From the NCBI GenBank assembly GCA_946497375.1, contig CAMMKE010000040.1, forward strand, positions 1-10,079: 10,079 nt of DNA, read 5' to 3'. A program made the translations under genes and the position numbers. Numbering within the stretch: the first letter of the stretch is position 1; every line of letters begins with the position of its first letter. This DNA comes from an uncultured Mycoplasmatota bacterium. Lineage in GTDB: Bacteria > Bacillota_I > Bacilli_A > RF39 > UBA660. Positions 1 to 5,232 of the stretch are shown piece after piece. The notes beneath the pieces were generated by a model that worked only from the letters and a program-made list of their open reading frames with translations, was not told the origin of the DNA and made no database searches.

Positions 1-867
1 TTTTATTGGCATACCCATACTAAGAAGATTTTTAGCAATAGAATTTTTTTCATTATTAACACCTTGCTTAATTCCTTGCTTAATTCCTTGTTTAATTCCT
101 TGATTAAGACCTTGTTTTTTAGCAGTAATTTTTATACTGTTTTCTATTCTTCTTCTTTCCTCTTCTTCATCATATAATCCAATAGTATAAGCATCATTAG
201 TTAATCTTTTTAATTCTTTAGCAACTTCCATAAGTTCTTCGTCTCCTTTCGCTATTTTATCAATCTCGTCAACTTTTGTTAAAGTTAATATTACTAGTTC
301 TTTTTCTAGTTTACTTAACTTTAATCCTCTATCATACTTTTCTCTTATTAATTTTAAATTAACATAAATCTTACCCCATTTATCACTTTCTATTATTCCA
401 TATTTATCTCTTGATTTAAACTCTAACAGATTATATTTACTTAAGAAACAATAAAAGTTATTTATATTTATCTGTATGACTTTAGGTAAACTTGCATAAC
501 TTTTCGTTCTTCTTATCAAATCATTTTTTACTTTACCTAAATAAGCATCATTTCTCTCTATTAATCCATCCCATTTTCTATTATTAAACTCATAATTAAG
601 AACATATCCTTTTACTGCAAATAAAACATCTGATACTTTACCTTTTTCTAAAACATTATCTATTACATACTCAGTATTCATTTCTTTATAAGTATTTGAT
701 ATTAACTCTTTAGATACACTTGTTAAGTTAGATGTAGTATCTGCTCTATACTTAGGACAATTTCTCATAATAGCTTTATATATACAGTCATAAGTAGCAG
801 GAACAACTTCTCCTTTTCTTCTTAACTCTTTTACTATTTCTTCAAATCTTTTCTTAGTAATAGCCAA
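1..867 (-). CDS. Rpn-family / PD-(D/E)XK nuclease family transposase-like protein, C-terminus cut by window edge
   Basis: The open frame runs 289 codons without a stop to the left edge. It begins at a TTG (865-867) preceded six bases away by a near-perfect ribosome site (AAGGAGGA, complement of 874-881); no nearer ATG fits. The N-terminus (AITKKRFEEIVKELRRKGE) and the layout resemble Rpn/PDDEXK_2 proteins, which are DNA endonucleases implicated in recombination or phage defence. The likely catalytic strand is D80 followed by YVLNYEFNN with E93; the usual E-x-Q/K appears here as E93-F-N95, so activity is uncertain. A charged helical region follows, then a run of QG(I/L)(K/N) units (about 64-115) and the start of a helical tail (AKNLLSMGMP), both typical of the family's C-terminus. 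It is transcribed alone, downstream of the template-repeat region. No link to the retroelement is shown by the sequence. Family assignment is by recall of architecture, not by a search. Confidence 0.75.
   Translation of the reverse strand, partial: MAITKKRFEEIVKELRRKGEVVPATYDCIYKAIMRNCPKYRADTTSNLTSVSKELISNTYKEMNTEYVIDNVLEKGKVSDVLFAVKGYVLNYEFNNRKWDGLIERNDAYLGKVKNDLIRRTKSYASLPKVIQININNFYCFLSKYNLLEFKSRDKYGIIESDKWGKIYVNLKLIREKYDRGLKLSKLEKELVILTLTKVDEIDKIAKGDEELMEVAKELKRLTNDAYTIGLYDEEEERRRIENSIKITAKKQGLNQGIKQGIKQGIKQGVNNEKNSIAKNLLSMGMPIK
61..116 (-). repeat. 12-nt tandem repeat inside the Rpn-like gene
   Basis: About four to five imperfect copies of a 12-nt unit (plus-strand AATTCCTTGCTT) encode successive QGIK/QGLN units. 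Such Gln-Gly repeats are common near the C-terminus of Rpn-like proteins. The unit is a multiple of three, so slippage would change repeat number without shifting the frame. Confidence 0.8.
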
Positions 868-890
868 GACAATTCCTCCTTTCTGCAATA

Positions 891-919
891 CTTATAGCAT
901 AGTCTATAAATGATTGCAA
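891..919 (-). promoter_or_regulatory. Predicted sigma-A promoter of the Rpn-like gene
   Basis: On the minus strand, TTGCAA (914-919) and TATAAG (891-896) are separated by exactly 17 bases, with TG one base before the -10 (extended -10). The start of transcription would fall just upstream of the AAGGAGGA ribosome site, giving a leader of roughly 20 nt. The prediction rests on consensus match and spacing only. Confidence 0.55.
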
Positions 920-927
920 AAAGGTAA

Positions 928-1026
928 TTTTGAAAATTCAGTCCTAAAATAGAGGTGAATTTTCAATTTTCGCTGGGCAAATTTTAAAAATTTTCCCTAA
1001 AAAGTACCCCAGATTTTCAAAATTCA
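928..1026. repeat. Nested inverted repeats with mutually exclusive pairings
   Basis: TTGAAAATTCA (930-940) is a perfect inverted match to TGAATTTTCAA (956-966). The core TGAATTTT of the latter can alternatively pair with AAAATTCA at 1019-1026. Between them GGG (975-977) can close a stem with CCC at 995-997 (flanked by AAATTT on both sides) or, as CTGGG, with CCCAG at 1008-1012. The element lies upstream of the predicted promoter of the Rpn-like gene, so it may act as DNA (a small mobile-element remnant or protein site) and not as an mRNA leader. No known riboswitch class is recognised. Confidence 0.5.
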
Positions 1027-1124
1027 CATAAATTTAAATTTTTTTCATTCTTCTCCTTTCCCCATCTTTTATGCATCGCCTCTTCTATCTATAATGTATC
1101 ATAATGGATAGTATTAGTCAATAT

Positions 1125-1148
1125 AAAAAAAGCAACTAATTTGTTGCT
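1125..1148 (-). terminator. Rho-independent terminator directly after the template-repeat-like sequence
   Basis: Read on the minus strand, AGCAAC and GTTGCT form a 6-bp stem around a six-base loop (1131-1148), followed by a run of seven T (1125-1131 complement). The stem starts at the base immediately after the last base matching the variable regions, so any RNA carrying the 1149-1188 sequence would end right after it. Confidence 0.7.
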
Positions 1149-1188
1149 CGTTACCATTGTTGTTGACGTTACGCACGTTGGACGTACT
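1149..1188 (-). other. DGR template-repeat-like sequence (TR), 40 nt, apparently 3'-truncated
   Basis: On the minus strand this non-coding segment aligns without gaps to the first 40 nt of both variable regions in the 613-aa surface protein gene. It reads AAC or AAT at all six codon positions that vary there. It differs from VR1 at six bases, all of them template A, and from VR2 at nine bases, eight of them template A; the exception is a C/T in the Ser codon at the 5' edge. Fourteen of its 40 bases are A. This asymmetry is the established signature of adenine-specific mutagenic retrohoming from TR to VR. The 3' half expected from the VRs (including the GC-rich GGTGTCCGCCC) is missing: the match stops exactly where a terminator hairpin begins. 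No open frame of use covers it. Confidence 0.8.
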
Positions 1189-1202
1189 GTGGGTAATTAC
1201 CT

Positions 1203-1285
1203 CCTACATATATATTAACATTTTATTGTAGGTTAATTTAAAGCTATTATCGTCACGAAAGAAAAATACAATTCTCTTCCGTGAC
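1203..1285. repeat. Two hairpins just upstream of the template-repeat-like sequence
   Basis: CCTACA (1203-1208) pairs with TGTAGG (1227-1232), and GTCACG (1252-1257) pairs with CGTGAC (1280-1285), the latter extended by partial AAG/CTT pairing. On the minus strand both precede the TR-like sequence in any transcript coming from the surface-protein side, so they could be structured RNA around the template. Function is unknown. Confidence 0.45.
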
Positions 1286-1584
1286 TATTAACTTCCTAAC
1301 TGTATTTCAAATTATCTGTTTAAACAGATAATATGTGTTATCTGTTCAATAATGTTATCTGTTTATATACGAGCTCTGGTAATTATACCAAGGTTTCTTT
1401 TGTATAATGAACAGATAACATTAATTGTATATTTCAATGAAAAAGGTAACATAAGGTAATTAAACACTTTATTACTTGTTTAATATTTTAGATATATATT
1501 ACAAAAATAAATATTATAAAGAAGCTTAGTTGTTACTACTATCGTTATAATTTATGATAATTATTCATTTTACTTTAAAGTTTT

Positions 1585-1609
1585 CAATTATAATATAGAA
1601 TTATAATTG
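1585..1609. repeat. Perfect 10-bp AT-only inverted repeat
   Basis: CAATTATAAT (1585-1594) and ATTATAATTG (1600-1609) are perfect inverted copies around a 5-base spacer, inside the 400-bp segment bounded by the 26-nt inverted repeats. There is no T-run typical of a terminator. In such AT-rich DNA a chance origin is possible. Confidence 0.4.
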
Positions 1610-1666
1610 AACTGAATACTTAAAATATCCTGAGCCGGTTATTAAGTCTATGAATATTATCTGTTC

Positions 1667-1702
1667 AAAAATAAAAAGGAATCTAGTTTTTATGCTAGAT
1701 TC
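1667..1702 (-). terminator. Terminator of the surface-protein operon
   Basis: On the minus strand, 21 bases after the stop of the 613-aa protein gene, GAATCTAG and CTAGATTC form an 8-bp stem (1679-1702) with an 8-base loop. It is followed by C and a T-rich run (complement of 1667-1678). It is nested inside an outer TTATCTGTTCAAA/TTTGAACAGATAA inverted pair (1657-1669 with 1708-1720). If efficient, it separates this operon from the TR-like sequence further downstream. Confidence 0.75.
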
Positions 1703-1722
1703 TTTAGTTTGAACAGATAACA

Positions 1723-3564
1723 TTATTGAACGGATAATTCAAACGGTGAATTTAAGGTTCCCTCACCATTTACGATTTGCACGTTAGATTTTAGATTTAC
1801 TGATGGGCGGACACCGCGCGCGCCCGAAGGACTAAAGTTGTTCGCGCCACCACTGCCGTTGACGCAACGCACGTAAGACGTACTATATGGAGTTAAAGTC
1901 CAATAATAAGTGTTATTACCATATCTATTAAATTGTCCTGCCATTAATTCTCCTGATCTTAATAAGCCTACCTTTGCTGTAGTCGTACTTGATGTCAGAA
2001 TATTATCCGTAGTATTTGTATATTTGGCAAGTTTATATGAGTCACCATCTCCTACTGTTCCAAGATACCATGTAGTACTATCTTCTATCATATCACTATA
2101 ACTACTATCTACATAACTTGTTAAATATTCTTTATTTAAGAATGTTCCCATTGTTGTTGTACTAGAATATAAATAATTTCCTAATGCATTCGTTATAAAA
2201 CTTCCTCCACTCTTTAATGGTTCTGCACTAGTTATTTTTGTTAAACCACTAGTCTCATGACTTACTATTCTATATAAGGTATTTTCTCCTGTTCCAAAAG
2301 TTATATATTCACCACTATATCTTGTATTTAACATAGTTCCTGATAAATTTGTATCATTATCTCCTTCTAAGCGATATGGGTTATCTATTGTTCCATTACC
2401 ATTTACGATTTTGACGCTAGATTTTAGATTTATAGATGGGCGGACACCGAACGCGTTCGAAGGACTATTAGAGTCCGCGTTACCAATGCAGCTGACGTAA
2501 CGCACGTAGGACGTACTATATGGTGTTAAAGTCCACCAGTAAAGTCCATTATTTAAATAACCATTACTATAAGTTGTTCCATAATAACTAGACTGATACT
2601 CATACATATTAAGTAAACCTACTACATCTGTTACAGTTGTTGTTCCATTAGGTCTTGTGATACTTTCCAAATCTGTATCATCCATTGTTGCATTCCACTT
2701 AGCATCTGTTACGACAAAGTTCTCATAATCTCTTAAATTACCTAAGAATCCATCTACAGAAGTATCATTTAACCACATTTCCATATGACTTCCTTCAAAT
2801 GCTGTATTACCACTTGCATTATAAGGTATCGCACTTATATTCCACTGGGTTACTAACTTTGTTGTCCCTGCCTCATTATTAACACTAACCGCTCTCCATA
2901 ACTTACCAGAGTACCATATATAATTATTAGGATCTTCTCCTGTTATAAAGGTATCTACTCCATCATCATACTGATTTTCCTCTGGTATATTATTAAGTAA
3001 AGCATTAGATACTGTAACTCCTTGTTCTCTATCAAAACTACTAACTACTATCTTACTTTGATATAATTTACCTTGAGCACTATTATCTGCATTCTCATCT
3101 AACCACATCCATAAATTATATGTTACAGTATCTTCTGGTTCTAATGTCGCTTCACTTGTTATATCAAACTCTCCAGTACCATAACCACTAACTTTAACTA
3201 CCCCACTATCATATCCATTATTACTAGTTAATCTCATCTTTAAATAAGAATTATCTAATGTATTATTAACATCTTCTTCAAGTGATACATGATAATAAGC
3301 ATTTATATTACCTGTATTTGTTACTGTAAATGTATAAGGAGTTGTCTTTAATCCTTGATTATCTGTCATAGGTGCTATTTCATTTAGATTAATATTATCT
3401 CCTTCATCAAAGTCAACTTTTAATATACCTGCTGTTAAACTAACTTTTTTATCCCCTTCTATAGTCATAGTAAGTAAAGCATAACTAGCTCCTATTAAAG
3501 CTATTATACTTATTACTACTGTTACTATTACTAATGCTATATACTTTTTTCTTGTCTTATCCAT
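1723..3564 (-). CDS. Surface-anchored protein: TasA-like N-terminus plus two C-type-lectin-like (DUF6273-like) domains with DGR variable regions
   Basis: 613 aa, starting at an ATG whose ribosome site (GGGGAG) overlaps the stop of the pilin-like gene two bases upstream. Residues 8-31 form a hydrophobic segment ending in GASYALLT, a SipW-type signal. Residues about 36-180 (SLTAGILKVDF, then TFTVTNTGNINAYY) resemble TasA/camelysin fibre subunits. Two related domains follow, about 210-400 and 415-610. Each shows LWRAV or LYRIV, a MWLN or TFLN motif, YWTLTPYSTSYVR, then GVRPS(I/V)NLKS near its end, the pattern of DUF6273/CLec-fold proteins. Each YVR...GVRP segment is a DGR-style variable region (353-372 and 564-583). 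The variable residues would form a ligand-binding face displayed outside the cell. There is no LPxTG tail, so retention would be through the N-terminal segment or by fibre assembly. Domain naming is by recall; the repeat relationship is seen directly. Confidence 0.8.
   Translation of the reverse strand: MDKTRKKYIALVIVTVVISIIALIGASYALLTMTIEGDKKVSLTAGILKVDFDEGDNINLNEIAPMTDNQGLKTTPYTFTVTNTGNINAYYHVSLEEDVNNTLDNSYLKMRLTSNNGYDSGVVKVSGYGTGEFDITSEATLEPEDTVTYNLWMWLDENADNSAQGKLYQSKIVVSSFDREQGVTVSNALLNNIPEENQYDDGVDTFITGEDPNNYIWYSGKLWRAVSVNNEAGTTKLVTQWNISAIPYNASGNTAFEGSHMEMWLNDTSVDGFLGNLRDYENFVVTDAKWNATMDDTDLESITRPNGTTTVTDVVGLLNMYEYQSSYYGTTYSNGYLNNGLYWWTLTPYSTSYVRYVSCIGNADSNSPSNAFGVRPSINLKSSVKIVNGNGTIDNPYRLEGDNDTNLSGTMLNTRYSGEYITFGTGENTLYRIVSHETSGLTKITSAEPLKSGGSFITNALGNYLYSSTTTMGTFLNKEYLTSYVDSSYSDMIEDSTTWYLGTVGDGDSYKLAKYTNTTDNILTSSTTTAKVGLLRSGELMAGQFNRYGNNTYYWTLTPYSTSYVRCVNGSGGANNFSPSGARGVRPSVNLKSNVQIVNGEGTLNSPFELSVQ
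1805..1884 (-). other. Variable region 2 (VR2), C-terminal domain of the 613-aa protein
   Basis: This 80-nt segment is homologous to VR1. Variable codons encode Y564, C567, N569, G570, S571, G573, N575, N576, F577, G581 and R583. The codons between them (for example GTG, GTC, GGT, GCG, AGT CCT TCG) are identical to VR1 in every base. Nearly all variable codons end in C or T, as expected from AAC/AAT template codons. The GC-rich GGTGTCCGCCC (1805-1815) directly after the last variable codon is the candidate initiation-of-mutagenic-homing (IMH) site. It lies about 80 nt before the stop codon, the usual place for a VR. Confidence 0.8.
2438..2517 (-). other. Variable region 1 (VR1), middle domain of the 613-aa protein
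   Basis: This is the 80-nt partner of VR2, lying internally and not at the gene end. Variable codons encode Y353, Y356, S358, C359, I360, N362, D364, S365, N366, N370 and F372. In its first 40 nt all six differences from the TR-like sequence are at template A, with no other change. The same 11-nt GC-rich candidate IMH (2438-2448) follows the last variable codon. Codons such as GCG, TCG and CGC stand out against the AT-rich gene. Confidence 0.8.
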
Positions 3565-3566
3565 AC

Positions 3567-3959
3567 TTACTCCCCATCCTTAGTTTCATAGTTTGCTTTA
3601 TCACATACTAAATGTGCTTTATATAGATATTCATTATCACTAGTCTTCTCTACTTCTACATAACTCTTTGTTTTATTACAATCATTATCATTAACATCTT
3701 TTATCATGTCAATATATTCTTCTAAAACTAAAGCACTAAGTAATACTCTAGTATTATCATTTACTTCTTTAGGTAAATAGTTACTATAAACAGAAAAATA
3801 TTCTCTACTAGCTTTTATCATTAATTTTTCTTTTCTGTTATAATATTCTAAATTACTAGATATTATTAGTCTCTTAGCACTTATTATAACTAACAATACT
3901 AGCACTAGTAATATAATAACAACTATTAGCATTTTAACTAAAGAATAATTTCTATTCAT
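3567..3959 (-). CDS. Small pilin-like membrane-anchored protein
   Basis: 130 aa. The start overlaps the stop of the upstream gene as ATGA (3956-3959) with no good ribosome site of its own, so translation is probably coupled. The N-terminus NYSLVKMLIVVIILLVLVLLVI matches the spacing of type IV pilin/pseudopilin leaders. However, the Gly before the cleavage point is Asn4 and the position-5 Glu is Lys9, so processing by prepilin peptidase is doubtful. Residues about 10-32 are a membrane helix; the rest is a charged soluble domain with Cys94 and Cys119, which could pair. It sits between the VUT-like transporter and the DGR-target-like surface protein. It may help assemble or anchor the latter; that is inference. 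No specific family is recognised. Confidence 0.6.
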   Translation of the reverse strand: MNRNYSLVKMLIVVIILLVLVLLVIISAKRLIISSNLEYYNRKEKLMIKASREYFSVYSNYLPKEVNDNTRVLLSALVLEEYIDMIKDVNDNDCNKTKSYVEVEKTSDNEYLYKAHLVCDKANYETKDGE

Positions 3960-4561
3960 TTTCTTTTTTTTCTTTTTTTACTAACTGGTAATACTTTTTT
4001 ATCATCAAAATTAATCAAAATAATAGATATAATTGTCTCTATTAATATAGTAACAAAATATGTTCTCCAGAAAGCATCAACCATAGTCATTCTACTTATA
4101 AATAACATACTAATTAAATTATCTACTAACATAGAAAATATGTAAGTAGCTAGTATAGGTAATTTATTACCTTCTGTATTCATATATAAGTAATAATAGA
4201 TAGTTAAGTTAATCATTTGACTTACTAAATATCCAAAAACTTCACCAGTTACAGGTATATAATCAATATCTCTTTGGCCAAGCAAAGACGCTACGATCAT
4301 GAAAAGTAACATTAAACAAGCAGAATAACTAATTCCATTCATCGTTTCTTTATATCCATATTTTTTAGTTATAATATTTGCTACAAAATATCTAAAAGGA
4401 TAAGCAAATATTGCAAAAGTCAAACTAGCTTTGCCTATGTTAAAATCAAACTTACCCAATACCCAACCTAATATTGCAATTGCTGTTAATAATAATATAT
4501 ATACCCAGCTTGATACCTCCTCATGCTTTATTACTTCTTTTCTAGCACTTCCTCTTGTCAT
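3956..4561 (-). CDS. VUT/YhhQ-like integral membrane protein (putative queuosine-precursor transporter family)
   Basis: 201 aa from the ATG at 4559-4561, chosen because AGGAGGA lies six bases upstream and because an earlier in-frame ATG (4678) would run through a terminator and overlap the lipoprotein gene. Six hydrophobic segments are visible, about 18-36, 44-63, 79-95, 107-127, 134-156 and 165-184. The stretch FAYPFRYFVANIITKKYGY (52-70) aligns by eye with the P-x6-D-x5-(Y/F)G region of YhhQ/VUT proteins, with Asn62 where an Asp is usual. VDNLISMLF (146-154) matches the second family signature. Characterised members import queuine or preQ precursors. The C-terminus is a lysine/arginine tail. 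It is the first gene of the operon with the pilin-like and surface-protein genes; a role in their export or folding cannot be excluded. Confidence 0.6.
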   Translation of the reverse strand: MTRGSARKEVIKHEEVSSWVYILLLTAIAILGWVLGKFDFNIGKASLTFAIFAYPFRYFVANIITKKYGYKETMNGISYSACLMLLFMIVASLLGQRDIDYIPVTGEVFGYLVSQMINLTIYYYLYMNTEGNKLPILATYIFSMLVDNLISMLFISRMTMVDAFWRTYFVTILIETIISIILINFDDKKVLPVSKKRKKRK

Positions 4562-4567
4562 ACTAAC

Positions 4568-4574
4568 TCCTCCT
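4568..4574 (-). promoter_or_regulatory. Ribosome binding site fixing the VUT-like start
   Basis: AGGAGGA on the minus strand, six bases before the ATG at 4559-4561. The upstream in-frame ATG at 4678 lacks such a site, so the shorter protein is preferred. Confidence 0.8.
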
Positions 4575-4598
4575 ATTCTTATATCATTACTATAGCAC

Positions 4599-4628
4599 AA
4601 AAAAAAGAAAAGAGAAAGTCTTTTCTTT
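4599..4628 (-). terminator. Rho-independent terminator of the lipoprotein gene
   Basis: Starting at the base after the stop codon, AAAGAAAAGA and TCTTTTCTTT form a perfect 10-bp stem with a five-base loop (4604-4628), followed by a T-run on the minus strand (complement of 4599-4606). The stem is AT-rich, so termination may be partial and the downstream operon could receive read-through; no convincing promoter is visible in the 30 bases between. Confidence 0.65.
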
Positions 4629-5081
4629 TTATTTACAAGTAAATCCAGAATCTTCAGCATCTTTCTTAGTTTCTTCATAAGAAGCCTTACTATTAGTTAT
4701 ACCAGAAAGACCATATTCAGATAAAGCATCATCACTTGCTTTTTCTAAATCAATATCAAGTTCTACTTTATAGGAATGGTTATCAGCATCATTAGTTTTA
4801 CTTAGTTTTATACCATCTTCATTTTTTTCTTCAAATTGTTTATCCATAGCAGATGCGAATGTATCCCAATTATTTTTTATAAGACTACTAGTGGCTTTAC
4901 TATTAATACTCATTTTTACATCTGTAACTTTATCATCTTTAAAGGTCATAGTTACTTCTTGGTCCATACTGATACCACTTTGTTCTTCTGTATTTGTACA
5001 AGTTAAAGTTTTTTCACCACCACATCCAGTAATAAAAAATACTGCTATTAATAATACTCCAAATACTTTTACACCTCTCAT
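4629..5081 (-). CDS. Small secreted lipoprotein of unknown function
   Basis: 150 aa with a type II signal peptide: MRGVKVFGVLLIAVFFITGC gives a lipobox ITGC with Cys20 as the lipid-modified residue. A ribosome site (AAGGAGG) lies 5-10 bases upstream of the ATG. The mature domain begins LTCTNTEEQSG, with a beta-rich stretch MTFKDDKVTDVKMSI, and ends GFTCK. This arrangement resembles small YehR/DUF1307-like lipoproteins, but the match is too weak to name it. Cys28 and Cys149 near the two ends could form a disulphide. It is monocistronic, with its own terminator directly after the stop, and is divergent from the carboxypeptidase gene. Confidence 0.7.
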   Translation of the reverse strand: MRGVKVFGVLLIAVFFITGCGGEKTLTCTNTEEQSGISMDQEVTMTFKDDKVTDVKMSINSKATSSLIKNNWDTFASAMDKQFEEKNEDGIKLSKTNDADNHSYKVELDIDLEKASDDALSEYGLSGITNSKASYEETKKDAEDSGFTCK

Positions 5082-5232
5082 AGTTTTTCCTCCTTCCTAT
5101 TTCTAGGATATATTAAATACACAAAAAAGACAAGATTTATTTTTAATGATAGTGTAAAATTAAAACTGTATATGTTAATATTATTAGTTATACTTTTATT
5201 TTTTTAGAATAAGTTTTATTAGGTGAAGTACG

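Larger units (their letters stand above)
1311..1737. repeat. Cluster of TTATCTGTT(CAA) repeats, including a 22-nt palindrome and 26-nt terminal inverted repeats
   Basis: The motif TTATCTGTTCAA or its complement occurs at 1338-1349, 1657-1668, 1709-1720 and, with one change, 1726-1737. Shorter cores (TTATCTGTT/AACAGATAA) occur at 1312, 1355 and 1410. Positions 1311-1332 form a perfect 22-nt palindrome. The 26 nt at 1338-1363 are the inverted copy of 1712-1737 with one mismatch, bounding a 400-bp segment. The right-hand copy contains the last codons and stop of the surface-protein gene. About 850 bases (868-1722) have no protein gene; this cluster fills the right half of that gap. Confidence 0.75.

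Noticed and set aside
61..116. Tandem repeat as a CRISPR or intergenic satellite
   Set aside because: It lies in frame inside the Rpn-like gene and encodes regular QGIK units.
1130..1200. Possible short peptide gene over the template-like sequence, with an AGGAGGT just upstream on the minus strand
   Set aside because: The only GTG is 24 bases from the ribosome-like site, a TAG lies in the same frame upstream, and the frame runs into the terminator hairpin. The adenine pattern explains the segment better as a template.
1311..1420. Repeat cluster as a CRISPR array
   Set aside because: Repeats are about 9-12 nt, in both orientations, with irregular spacing, and no cas gene is present.
868..1722. 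Remnant of a DGR reverse transcriptase in the gene-free stretch
   Set aside because: I could not see any frame or motif (such as the YxDD box) on either strand; the stretch is AT-rich with many stops.
4562..4678. Extended start of the VUT-like protein at 4678
   Set aside because: The extension would cross a terminator hairpin and overlap the lipoprotein gene by 50 bases; a strong ribosome site supports the start at 4561.
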